Assembly (NCBI GenBank): GCA_958299035.1
Contig: CATQJL010000001.1
Location: 15,202,305-15,266,304 of the forward strand
Source of the DNA: Cylicocyclus nassatus
Taxonomy: Eukaryota; Nematoda; Chromadorea; Rhabditida; Strongylidae
Length of the DNA stretch: 64,000 nucleotides
Reading direction: 5' to 3'
Shown: positions 12,501 to 24,204 of the stretch, one piece after another
How positions within the stretch are numbered: the stretch's first letter is position 1
How the letters are laid out: the number at the start of each line of letters is the position of its first letter
The notes under the pieces: model-generated
Database searches by the model: none
What the model was told of the DNA's origin: nothing
Seen by the model: only the letters and a program-made list of their open reading frames with translations
Position numbers and translations under genes: made by a program

Positions 12501-12649
12501 GTACAGTCGTATCGCTCCAAACTGTCTGCGTCTCGTCATTTCCTTGATCTCCCACTGGCAATGCAAAATTTGGTAAGCCTTCTGCAAAGCGGACTCTCCG
12601 CTTCTCTTGAGATACTTCGATGTGCTCCCTATTGGCACAGACTCTGCGT

Positions 12650-13612
12650 TTCGGTGAGGGGGTGGTGCAGGAGGAACCAAAGGGCTGCCGCCTGTATCCG
12701 CAGGAGATAATAGAGCGCGAGCGCTGAATATTTTGGCAGGGATCCAAGAAAACTCGGCAAGGACATTCTTTAGGAAGAAATCTTCATAACTAAGCCTGGA
12801 GATGACTTTGAAAAATTTGAAAAACAGATTTGGAATGAAAATTGGAAGGCGCATTTACTGGGTTTAAAAGTTAGTGAAAATTTGAAATTGTAGTGGTAAC
12901 AAAAGTCAACTACCATATAGAAACTTTTGTTGAATTTTGAAGTTTCAAGTTGTTGAAGTTCGGGGTTTTCATTCAAAATTCATTCTTTTTTCTTTGAGAT
13001 AAGGGACAAGTTTGCCTTTTGAATCATTGAAGCAATCAAATTGTCATAAAAACACATCTGTAGGCTTGTGTCAAGAAGCAATATGCAGTTTGTCTCATAA
13101 CTTCAAACCCATTCTAATTCTAAATTTTGACATTAGAGACTTCATGGGATTTGCCATTGAAACTATGTCGGTAATCCTTTAGGTCTACACAGTAGCAAAA
13201 GTTCATCACATGCAACTTAGTTAACATTATTCCCTTTCAACTTCGTATTCAGAAATTTCACTAAAAATTAAATATTTTTCACACAACATTAAGCTTGAAA
13301 TTCCTCAGCTTAGAATGATAAATTTTGAAGGCACAGTTTTTGGTAGAAATCGTTGCGAGACAGAGTTGTTTAACAATTTGAGCGTATTATTAATAAATGC
13401 GCATTTCATACTGATTCCAAATCTGTCCTTCGTATCCTTGAAACTTGATTCCAAGGAGTTTTATAAGGGTTTGTTTTTGATGGATGTTCTCGCCAAGTTT
13501 TCCTGGATCCTTGCCAATATCGACTCCATAGCGCTCGCCCTCCTAATTATCTCCTACGGCTACAGGCGGCAGGCCTTTGGCTCCTCCCGCACCGCATCCT
13601 TTCGGTGATATA
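12650..13612. mobile_element. Foldback element with roughly 230-bp arms
   Basis: The left arm (about 12650-12870: GGAGGAACCAAAGGGCTGCC, GGGATCCAAGAAAACTCGGC, AACAGATTTGGAATGAAAAT) is the reverse complement of the right arm (about 13380-13612: CCAAATCTGTCCTTCGTATC, TTTTCCTGGATCCTTGCC, GGCCTTTGGCTCCTCC). The core between the arms is about 500 bp of AT-rich sequence with no gene. Confidence 0.7.
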
Positions 13613-13637
13613 AGGCATCCGTGAAATTTCGGTGATA

Positions 13638-15039
13638 AAGTGCGGTTCATAATTATACGAACACCCAAAATTTTGTAAGTTTTTGGTCTTTCTGGGAGAA
13701 ACTCAAAAAGCCGTTGGTACCATGCGATAGAACACAGCCGAAAACGGTATATGATCCATAAGAATAGAAAAGGATGTCAATCTTAGGAGTGTTTGAGCGC
13801 CTAGTGCGAATTTTTAGCGGTTCATAATTATACGAACACCTCGAGCAAAGGTCCATTTTTTATTCAAGATCGCAGTCGTTTGAGTCCAAATTTTTTGTAA
13901 AGCTACAGTAGCAAAGTCTGACGTGTCCGCTACACACTGAACCCAGTGCAGTTTGACAAGAGGACCGTTACTTTTTTCAGAAGGTTCTAAATGCTTTTGG
14001 AGTGATTAGGCTTCAAAAACATCCGTTCTTCTGCGGTTTACGCGCTCTAATTAGCTTCTACCAAAGCTATGAGATAAAATAAGCTCTTTCTATGGGTATC
14101 TTTTTTGACGCTTAGAAAATCTTTGCGTTTTAGTGCCGTTTTTCAACCAAGTTCCAACCTTACCACAGAATTAGCACGATTTCGAGCCTCAAAACTCAGC
14201 TTCTCTCTCGCGCAAACATTTGATATGAAGCAGCTGCATTGTTTACATGATGATGTTTCTGTGCCAAAGTTTTTGGGTTCTTTGTAGAACTGATCTTGAG
14301 GCTGTGGAGCTACAAACCAAATAAAGGTGCGATTGCAATAGTAAAAGCAGTGTTTTGGATGAAATGACGTCTGCGTGGCCAAAACAAACGCTCAAGGCTG
14401 CTGATTTTTTCTAGCCAAATATACAGTCTTGTGAACTTCTACACACTATATGCTTACTTCATTGTACGACTTCAGAAGCTGAGTTTTGAGGCTCGAAATC
14501 GTGCTAACTCTTTGGTAAGGTCGGAACTTGGTTGAAAAAAGGCACGAAAACGCAAAGATTTTCTAAGCGTCAGACAGAATACCCAACGAAAGAACTTATT
14601 TTATTTTATAGCTTTGGTAGAAGCTAATTAGAGCGCGTAAACCGCAGAAAAACGGACGTTTTTGGAGCCTAATCACTCCAGAAGCATTTAGAGCTTTCTG
14701 AAAAAAGTAACGGTCCTCTTTTTGAACAGCACTGGGTTCAGTGTGTAGCGGACACGTCAGACTTTGCTATTGTAGCTTTACAAAAAATTTGGACTCAAAC
14801 GACTGCGATCTTAAATAAAAAATGGACCTTTGTTTGAGGTGTTCGTATAATTATGAACCGCTAAAAATTCGCACTAGGCGCAAAAACACTCCCGAAATTG
14901 ACATCCATTTTCATTCTTATGGATCATATACCGTTTTCGGTTGTGCTCCTTCACGTGGTACCAACGGCTTTTTGAGTTTCTGTCAAAACTCCAGAAATTT
15001 CTAAAATTTGGGGTGTTCGTATAATTATGAACCGCACTG
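13638..15039. mobile_element. 1.4-kb Tc1/mariner-like foldback element
   Basis: The outer ends read AGTGCGGTTCATAATTATAC and its reverse complement GTATAATTATGAACCGCACT, with TA at 13636-13637 and 15040-15041. The same GCGGTTCATAATTATACGAA motif recurs inside each arm (about 13817 and 14861), so every arm contains two copies. Arm similarity continues inward for several hundred bases, for example GTAGCGGACACGTCAGACTT on both sides. No transposase frame is seen. Confidence 0.8.
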
Positions 15040-15547
15040 TATAAGGCATCCGAGAAATGTGACGATGGCGCGGCCGCGCGCGACACGCACGGACTTCCAG
15101 CAACAGCATTTTCTCTGCTTTCTACTGTAAGTTTCAACTCAATTTTAGCGGAAATTGGACTGGCGGGAGACCGCTTCGCATTAATTCGCGCCGCTCTGCA
15201 GCCTGGGTCTCTTCATTCTAATCTATCTCGCTGAGCCAGTGGCGGTGCGGGCGCGCTGCTCCACTTGGAATGTTTCGCCTAATCCGGGTTTAAAAAGGCT
15301 GTATCTCTGGTCAAATGGTTTTTCTGCGTAGTTACGGTTGTATTCAGGCACTGGAAGTGACGGAACTGAGCGTTGAGGTGGTATAGATGCCTTCTTGTAT
15401 AGATGTTTTTTGCTCCTGTCTGCGCAAATCCCGCAGTCAAACTCGTCGTGATTTCAAGAAAGAAGCATACCTACAGCTGTTCTACATTACGGTATTGCAT
15501 TACGGTACTTGTCTAAGTTGAGGCTTTCATGAGACCGGTCCTCACGT
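15040..15547. other. No gene recognised; GC-rich patch
   Basis: The segment at about 15050-15260 is GC-rich (for example GGCGCGGCCGCGCGCG) compared with its AT-rich surroundings. ATAAGGCATCCG occurs on both sides of the preceding foldback element, at about 13611 and 15041. No coding frame is supported. Confidence 0.4.
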
Positions 15548-15555
15548 GCTGTGAT

Positions 15556-15688
15556 GGGGTAGGGGAACGAAAGCCGCCACTTCAAGCCGCCTCAGCGGGC
15601 AGCTGTTCCTTTCGCAATGCTGTTGCATGTCGTTTTAGGACCAGGTCCGCGAAGGCGGGCCAAACTGGCGGCTTTCGTTCCCCCACCC
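15556..15688. mobile_element. hAT-like MITE with 8-bp target duplication, copy 2
   Basis: This 133-bp element has the ends GGGGTAGGGGAACGAAAGCC and GGCTTTCGTTCCCCCACCC. It is flanked by a perfect 8-bp direct repeat, GCTGTGAT (15548-15555 and 15689-15696). It matches the element at 10146-10266 in both ends and core (TTAGGACCAG). Confidence 0.85.
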
Positions 15689-16151
15689 GCTGTGATGCAT
15701 TAACTGTGAACATACCGTAGGCATACTTCACGGGATTTTGGTCACCACGTGATCTGGCATTGCCAGATGTCCTCAAACTCAACATTGGCAGACCCCGAAT
15801 GTAAAACATGTACCTACAACATCCACAAAATTAATAAAATGCCCTATCTTCCCTGCTTGCAGAAACCCCTTACGATAAGTTACGGACAACTAGAGTATTG
15901 CCAAATCAAGTCGCGACAGAAATCGAGTGAGTATGCCCAGAGCCTGCCCAGAGTGAGTATGCCCAGAGCCTAACACGGTTCAAAACCTCGAGCCTGGGAT
16001 GGTGTGAATACGGGCAACGGTACGATCGTCATTACACAATCTTGGACGCAACGTTGCACCACTTCATCTTTCTCGCGCTTTCCTAGGGAGCATTGACATC
16101 ATCTTGACGCACAAGTTAAGGTTCTTCTCAATTTTGAAAGAGAAATTATAG

Positions 16152-19100
16152 CTATCCTTGCCCTATGGGCGTGACTATCTGTTTGCAGCCGTCGTTGAGC
16201 GCAACGGACGAGTCGTCGCTGTCTTCCGCGATGTAATATTTTGTCTCACGCGATTTTTAGTTTATGATCGTTTCCTTCTTCTTTTCTTTGATCTTCTTAG
16301 CTTTCATTCTTACAGGACGATTTGGGTAGTTATTCAACCGACATGTTACCTGAGCCAAGTAAAGGGAAAAAACCGGAACCGAAGGAAAACGATAAAGTTC
16401 AGAAAACTGACAAGGTACTTCACATGTTGTATTTACGTTCTTGCTTTTTTCTCTTCATGGACGATTACACTATGCACAGCTTCCGGGCCACCGACGAAGA
16501 TCATTTCTCTTATTGTCAGTTGTTTTTATTACAACTTTGACTTATATCAGTACATTGAGTGAAGTGTTGTTCTACAACTCCGCCGCGATGTCTAGTTTAT
16601 CGCCGAAAGTTGTGAATACCTCAGTCTATCCACTCATTTTTAGCAGATTACTTTGCGCTAGCCACGCTTGCCAATGCTTTCCCCATTCTAATACACATTT
16701 CGAAATATAAAAACAAATACTCGTCGCAGTAGCATTCCTAAGTATGAGCGACGATCGCATGATGTTTAGCAAATCGCAGCTTATATGCGATAAAATCCAT
16801 TCACCCATTCATCTTTGAACTATATTAGTAGCTTTTCTCAAAGAAGTATGGTTTCTGTTCCAAATCTGCGATTTTCTTTTGAAAATTCTTTATTTCGCAA
16901 TGATGAAAATTCAGTATTTCACAGTGTAAACAATTGAAAATCATTTTCGATTAGATGGTAGCCTTTTTGCGCATCACGTTCTACAAAGTTGTTTCCCGAT
17001 ATGCCAATAGCTTCATTTGCTTCGACGACGACCATAGAAACTAAAGTGTTTGTCCTTTTTTGTTAGTTTCTCTCTTTCTTGATGGCACATTGGGGTGGAG
17101 GACATTAGGTCGCCGAAAAAGGGCGGTCCCCGCGGTCATTTGCGACAAATACGCACCCTTGTACATGCGCGGACATGCGTTCCTGCAGGGAATCCGCGCG
17201 GGACTCTTCCAAATTCGGCGACCTAATGTCCTCCACCCTGGCACATTGTTGTAAAAGATCTCATGTCTTAAAGGCAGCGGCTCGGCACAATGACAACTTT
17301 GGAATATTTATCGCTCTTGGTTCCTTGGATGAACTAAGCCCAAAACTGTGCTTTGCAGCTTCAAAAGATATCAATAACCCGCTTTTCTAGATGTGAAAAG
17401 TTCTATTTGGGCGGACGGCGTATGCCTGCCCTCTAGAGCGCGATTGGCTCGTTGAAGACACGTACCCATCTCTGCGGTAGGATGATTGGCTCCAGCAGCC
17501 GCATTCGTGACCCGGCCAAACAGCACTTTTCACGTCTGGAGAAGCGGGTTATTGATATCTTTTGAAGCTGCTAGGTACAGTCTTGACTTAGCTCATCCAG
17601 GGGAACCGAGAACGATATATATTCCAAAATTGTCATTCTGCCGAGTCGCTGCCTTCAAAGGCACCGTCCACCCAGATTCTCGACTTCCAGGTTTTTGTCG
17701 TCTCATGGCCGTCTCATGTCCCTGATTCCAAATATGAAGTCGAGAATGCGCGAAAACCCCGACAATCCCCGTTTCGGAGAACCCACATGCCGGCTTTCCG
17801 GAACGGTGATTGGATGGGCGCGCACAAATGGGCGGGCATGGATGGGGGTCCTCGTGTATCTTCGCTATTCCGAAGTGATTTTCTCGCTTACAAAGCGAGA
17901 TTTTGCGCCGCGACATGGGCATTGGACTGATAGAGGACCCTACTATTATATGCTGCCAAAAGCCCAACTCCCTCAACTTAGGGTGGACGGTGCCTTTAAG
18001 CATGCTAAAGCTAAGCCTATTAGCAAAACTGTTGAGACCCCCCATTTTTTGGCTTCCATCTAGAAATTCTTTTTTCAGCGGCGAAACTCCCTTACGGATT
18101 CGTCGACGTTTTCGACATCGCCATCATCGAACAGCAGCAGTGTTGATAGTGACGAAGCTGCTGGCTTATTAGGTGCGCTTTGCGAGTCAAAGGGAACGAT
18201 GACCGTTCCTGCCGAGAGCCTCTGCACTAGTCCTGCTAATGAAGACACTAAAGATGGTTTTGATCAGGTTAGATCTATACTCATGGCTACTAATTTGAGA
18301 TCGCATTTCTGCAATTTTAGTATCGTCGCGCTATTCGGACAAATACTTCTCCGGCCGAAGAGTGTCGCCGTCGTCACGGTTTCAGGAGTATCGCTGATGA
18401 AGTTGGGGTGTGTTGGTTGTTCTACAAAGTTCAACTGTTTCAAGAATTATTTACGGCAAAAGCTGTATTTTGTATTCCCCTTATCTCCATTTGTTTTTCA
18501 CTCTCATAATGAGGAATTTTGATGCTGGTGATACTTCAGATTTTTCCAGTAAAAAGTCAACAATGATTATTCCTAAAATCAGAAATTGCAAATCAAAACA
18601 GTAAAGGTCAAAGCAGCGTATCTGATGGATAAGCATCCTCAATGTATTTCAATGTCTGTTGATCTTTTTTGCTCAATAGTTTTGATCTTAGTGTTGTTAT
18701 ATATCAGCTTTGAGTTGCCATCTATGTTACTGCTTCTTTCTTTACCGAACCAATCACTGGTAACGCATAGTTTCAGCTGTTTTGCTTCAAAGTTAGTTCT
18801 CACATCAATCTCTTGCACATGTTTAGCGCTTTTTTCTCGTCGGGAAGCATGTCCGGATGTTTTTGATTGCAACTCTGACATCATTGTTCGCATGTCTTTC
18901 GAAGTAATCATCCTCAACGATCATATAGCTGCACTCTACTAGTACATTCTAGGAGAGAATTTTTTTAATGATCCGCTCTCTAGAATGATTTTTCCAACGG
19001 CGACAAACACCCTACAAACGGTGAGACGGTCACGACGGTGAAGCCAGCAATCCACACAAGAAAAAGAGCGGAAAAACAGCGAAAAGAGCGAGAGAAGCTG

Positions 19101-22100
19101 GAAAAGAAAGAGCGCGATCGTGCAGCTGCAATCCAGGTCAGAGTGCAAGACGTCTCTTAACTTTGCACGGATACGTAGATCTCATTGTATATTGATTTCT
19201 ACAGAAACGAGTAGAAGAAGCTGAAGCAAACAGACAAGCTGCTATACTTGCTAGTGAAAAGGAACGACTTGCTCGTGATTTATTGAGAAAGGAAAATCGA
19301 CGCGGTCAGCACAAGCTTGGCCCGGTACATTACGGGTATGTTTAGTCATGATTCTCTTCATTCAATCGTTCTTGGTTTTCTTTTTTCACGGAATTGGCAT
19401 AATTATCACCTAAATTGGAAAGGAATTCACGATGCAACTTGTTTTACGCAAACTTCTTTTTCTTGATTGGGAACTGCTTGAGCTGCTGCATTTTCAAATC
19501 AATAACCTCTTTTTTCTTATATCACCTTCTCTGTTTTGTCAATAACAAAAGTCCACGATTAAATTCGTATGCATGTGAAGAGTGAATCAATGCTTGAAGA
19601 CGAAGCTTACTGGTACTGAAAAGATTGTCATATAATCTTGTTTCATTGCCAAATCCTTCATCAAAATGTAAAAATAGCAAGGAAGGATTTTCTCTGAACC
19701 TGCATAACGGCGGCCTCAACTAATCGATACATCTAAGCAGAGATTGAATGGTCTCGTGTTTCTAGCATAATTTTGTTGCGGGTGTAGCAGCTAGTACTAT
19801 ATGTGTCAGTGCCTCTCCTAAACGGGACTTCTTTTCGGCTTAATTGGATTTGTAAGTGTAGGAAATGATAGGCGTCAAGAAATCAGTTGAGCCAGCTTTG
19901 ATATCCACTGAGCCATCTTTCAAGGCGCCGATTGCTTTTTCATTTTAGGACAAGCGGCATTGGGCATCCGCATTCAACTGTAGAACCTTCTCGCAATATC
20001 GGACCATTGGCAAAACTACAGGCTTCTATAGGTTTTGGCATAGCTGCTACAGGCGTGTATGATTATGTAAGTTAAAGTTAATGCTGCGCATAAATTCTTA
20101 TCACGTTATATCAGTTGACATTTTAGTACCCAAAAATACTTGGAGCACGAATCTCGAAACCTTCTTGCTACTACTCGGATCAAGTGGGGCCATGGAAAGA
20201 GAACTGGAGAGAGAGCTACCAAGATGTGAGTCTTTAGGTCTTGCCTTAATTGCACGTTTTACCCCGTAACTTACCATTATCAGTATTGGTTGTGCTGTTG
20301 TTCATCATATCATTTCGTTGGTACGAAGTTTGGTTTTTTAGTCTTACTTGCGCGAGCAGAACCATGTGGGAACATTGTATGTTGCCAAGGATGCGCTAGA
20401 AGGTGTAGCTAGCTCTATGGAACAGGTTGGTCTTTCATGTGTTGTCCCACGAATTCATGGAATCACTTCAAGGTTGCATCTATGGTTGACTCTCCTTTTT
20501 CAAACAAATGGTTGAGGAAACTTTTGCAGTTAGCTTTGAAAGGGCAGGTTAGAAAGGTGAGTTACTCGTCCTTCTCGACTTATGTATGAAAATTCTTTTA
20601 CTTTTTAGTTCTGGATGAAAATTTGATTTAGGTTTGGAAACGTATGCAGATTATTGGAGATGTCTTACGTAGATATAAAATGGACTATCGATGCAATTTT
20701 CTTGGTCTCACGGCAATGATAGAGTTTGTCATGCAGGTCAGTTTTTCCTTTTTGATTTTTTTTGCTGTTTTCTTCTCTTTTTTTGTCTCACTGCTTCCTC
20801 AAAATACTTAACACTGTGAGTTTTTGCTGTTGGTAAGCTTCACTTTCTAGGGCATTACCAATTTGACTAGAGACACTGCCAACAACACGAATATCATCAT
20901 GTATCTGTCTTCGCAGTTTGCAGAGAGGAAACCGTGCTTTTTGAACAAACACCGACAATGTCTGTATGTTTTCTTTTTTCAATATTTCCGGTATATATGT
21001 AAAGCTGTGATAGATTGGTTTTCTCATTACGTCTTTATATTAAGGATGATCGATTTTATTCTTCACTGTCTTGCTCCATCGGCTGCTCATCAACTCATTT
21101 CTGAAAGATCTTTCGTCACAAAACAGAAAGCTGTTCATTTTGTTGCCATAAGCGGACATCCATGTCAGCTCAATGTCTTGCTCAGTCATGGTGAGTACTA
21201 TTCGGACTACTGTTCGTTTTGCTAATCTGTTTTCTTCTGTTACTTGCATTAGATTGTGTGATCATTAGAGAAGCATTCGTTCAGCTAGTTTTCTAACCGA
21301 AGTTACTATTTGTAGATCTTTGTTCGTTTGTTTTGAAAGTACGTTCCACATTTGGCTGGTTGTTGTAGGTACAAGCACTAATGATTTTGACCAATCGAAG
21401 CAGGCACCCGTGCACTATTTAGTTGAGAGAAACAATGTTCTCATGGTATGTGTTGTTCAGACAAAGTGCGGATTTCATCGAATGTTTATTCCATTTTTAG
21501 GTTCGACAACTTATGTGGTATGGTTCCGATATGTCTTTGCTTGAACAATCAGCCTCCAAAGTGCCATCCGAACTGTTGAATGTAGACAATGCTGAGGTTT
21601 AATTGCTTACACTTTCATTTGATTTCAAAAGGGTACCATTGTTTAATTTTTGGCGAGTTTTAGGTTTGCACATATTTGCAGTTAAGAATGAAAGCTCTCG
21701 AACGAGTTATGGCATCATGGTTGCGAGCCATCTGTGCAGGTATAGAGCTATAAGTTTTTCATTACCTCCTACCTCCTTATTTCTTTCAAGCGTTAAAATT
21801 TTTTTGCAGGAAAACTGCAACTTGGGTGTGCCGCGAGTCTTCTTCACTCAATGCGTTTTCTTGAGATTAATGGTAGACACAATGATGTGGGTACGAGCCA
21901 GTCGAACACTCAAGACATAGTAAGTTGCCTGAGTTCTCCAGCTGTTTTTTTTTTCAATCTTCGATCTTTGTATTGCAGCGAAAAATAAAGCTGGCCTTGC
22001 GAAGGGATGTTATAGAGGAAGCAAGAGGGGAGAGCGATCATTTGGTCAGTTTACTATTCTGGTTTTCTGCTTATTCCATTCAGTTTTGAACAAATAATTT

Positions 22101-23306
22101 CTGCAACCCCTTCTTAAGTCATGTATGAGAATTGTGCAAATGTAAAGCTATTTAGGTAGTTTTCATGCTACCGGTTGCATTCACACCTCAGGATGCACTA
22201 ATGCCGGCTGAGTGCCCGCATATTGTGCGAAGGAAAATGTTCGAGAAATTCCCGACTTATCAGCTACCTTCCTTTTTCATACAGGATAAGCCTACGTGAG
22301 TTTTCAAATACACTTTCTTCCTGCTACTCAATGCGTAAAGCCCATTCGGGTGCTTTCTACACATTTTCTGGATCAGCGCAATAGTCCCAGTTCTATTGCC
22401 ACGCATCGTTTCATATACCTTAGCATTTAGCATGTGTTTGCAAAACGTTGGAGATTCACCGGAATCTTCACGAGTGTTTCAAATGTTGCCCGTTTTTCGA
22501 GAACAGCATAATGGATTTTTGTATGCTTATCGACTTCCGTATAAAGGCAGTCAAATGAAGGGTGTAGGTGAGCCATTTCCACTCATTTACTTCTTATAAG
22601 GGAAGGATACCAGATCGAAATGGCGAACCAAAATGTTATGCATATCATTAGATGCGTTTTGATGAGCTTCTAAAATCTGAGATTCTAAATCTACCTTTCC
22701 TATCTGCTACGAGCTTCTCTAGAAGAAGCTATGGGCGTTTGAACGTCCAAATTTAGCGAACATTCAGTGCCACATCTTCAGAAACTCTTTGTTCAAAGAC
22801 GCTTACTCATGTGCTCAATGTATGTATGCATTTCTTGTAGTCAGTGTACCCAAAACCATGCCAGTTGGTCACTCCTAAGCTAGTTTTCAAAGCGCATCAT
22901 GCATCAAAATTCCAACATTCTCACATCTTTGAACGCCCATAGGTTCTTCTAGAAAAGCTCATAACAGATAGGAAAGATAGATTTGAAATCAGCTCATCAA
23001 GACGCATCTAATGGTGTGCGTACCATTTTCGGTTCGTCACTGCGACCTGGTATCCTTCCCTTGTTGAAAGTCTCAGACACTCCACTCGACCTTTTTTTCA
23101 TAAAGGGTCAAACTTTTCACATTTTTAATTTTCATATATTCTATCTCTGCACTGAATTAGCATCACTTGCAGAATCAGCAACGATGACTTGTACAGTGGA
23201 TACTTCAAAGATTAGCAAGGATATAGCAGAGCAGTCGATGATGTTTGTGCAAATGTTTGTGGTGAAATCGACATGCTCGACATCGAGTAAACAGAAAGTG
23301 GAGTGA
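16152..23306 (+). CDS. Ankyrin-like, coiled-coil protein, about 745+ residues, unnamed
   Basis: I model exons at 16316-16414, 18079-18267, 18321-18401, 18984-19136, 19205-19335, 19949-20066, 20127-20225, 20342-20425, 20473-20556, 20632-20736, 20851-20963, 21045-21190, 21369-21445, 21501-21596, 21682-21739, 21810-21919, 21979-22044, 22192-22295 (or from 22156), 22377-22567 and 23173-23306. They sum to exactly 746 codons including TGA. An upstream exon 16152-16232 is possible, and the true start is unresolved. The N-terminal part is Ser/Asp-rich, then a basic coiled coil (EKQRKEREKLEKKERDRAAA; KRVEEAEANRQAAILASEKE). Two ankyrin-like units follow (KAVHFVAISGHPCQLNVLLS; APVHYLVERNNVLMVRQLMW), then a conserved-looking tail (LPVFREQHNGFLYAYRLPYK). 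I do not recognise the family. The last intron carries a family G MITE, and the intron 16415-18078 carries three MITEs. Confidence 0.8.
17093..17238. mobile_element. Mutator-like MITE, 146 bp, copy 1
   Basis: The inverted ends are GGGTGGAGGACATTAGGTCG and CGACCTAATGTCCTCCACCC. They are flanked by the direct repeat TGGCACATTG (17083-17092 and 17239-17248). A 9-10 bp duplication fits Mutator-like elements. A second copy at 50475-50620 has the same length and an identical core. This copy lies in an intron of the ankyrin-like gene. Confidence 0.85.
17272..17654. mobile_element. TTAA-type inverted-repeat element, family B
   Basis: The ends are AGGCAGCGGCTCGGCACAAT and the mirrored right end TGCCGAGTCGCTGCCT. 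The arms also share AACTTTGGAATAT / ATATTCCAAAATT and AAAGATATCAATAACCCGC. It is flanked by TTAA (17268-17271) on the left and TCAA (17655-17658) on the right, which it shares with the next element. Confidence 0.75.
17659..17995. mobile_element. TTAA-type inverted-repeat element, family C
   Basis: The ends are AGGCACCGTCCACCC and GGGTGGACGGTGCCT. The left flank TCAA (17655-17658) is shared with the family B element and the right flank is TTAA (17996-17999). The mirrored interior includes GCGAGAAAATC / GATTTTCTCGC-type pairs. It is non-coding. Confidence 0.7.
22596..23065. mobile_element. Inverted-repeat element, family G copy 3 (intronic)
   Basis: The left end AAGGGAAGGATACCAGATCG is mirrored by GACCTGGTATCCTTCCCTT at the right. 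Internal pairs include CTACCTTTCCTATCTGCTAC with its mirrored GATAGGAAAGATAGATTTGA, and ATTAGATGCGTTTTGATGAG with CTCATCAAGACGCATCTAAT. It sits in the last intron of the ankyrin-like gene. Confidence 0.8.
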
Positions 23307-24204
23307 ACGGGTGCATGGCACGGTTTACTTACGTAATATAATAATATTTTTGCTTTGCAATGCTTGATTTTTTCTGTGTAGAGACCTAGTTATATAAGAT
23401 TAGTTTCTGTATAGTGCTTGCCAAAAAATTTCTTTTTTTTTGCTAATTGAAGCTCGATTTATACGCGCGCTGGGTTACTGTATGTGTAATAGCTTTTTCT
23501 TCTTCTCTATGTGTTTGGCGAGGTTAGCGATTCTTCTGAATGCATCTTCGATTGTAAAATTCTCGCTTCTTTCCAGTTCTGATATAATGGAAAGTGTACC
23601 ATTTGTATAATGTAAGATCGGATGCACTTTTTCTATAGAGTAATCAGTCTATACTCTTTATAAATCTAAAATAACTATGCGACCCAGTGACTGAAAAAAA
23701 ACGTTCTTCTTGACTTTTCAAAAATTCAAACGTGCTTCTTCTACTCTATTTTCTTTCACGCATCAATTCGAAACATTTTTCTTCAAAAAAATGTAAATAT
23801 GCTTTTCGATTGAAAAATCACTCATGCTGAAAATTATTGCTACATTATCTCTTGAAGTTTCTGTTTTCTACTAAAACTCTGCTCTAACATGCTTTGATAG
23901 CCATATAGTTCCTCATTGCTAATTTCTCTTTCTTCTTCTAATGTGAAAATGAAATCTATTACATATGTCGTTTGTGTAAGCATTGGGTGATTTTAAAGCT
24001 ATTTTCATGCAAACGTATTGGTGACTGTTCCTTTTTTTTGTGTTTTCCCTCAACTAAGTACGTGTTTTCATACTTTTATCACAGAAAATTTTCGACAGTC
24101 TCATTCACATAAGTAAACAGCACAAATAAAAGCGATGATAAGCCACGTCCAGGCCCCATATGTTCAACGACTATACACAGAAATTGCGGTGCTTCAAGCT
24201 TGTT

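Noticed and set aside
12306..12854. 182-codon minus-strand ORF
   Set aside because: It crosses a GC-rich inverted repeat and one arm of a foldback element, with equally long ORFs in other frames and no domain.
17593..18045. 150-codon minus-strand ORF
   Set aside because: It spans parts of two adjacent MITEs, and its composition follows the repeats.
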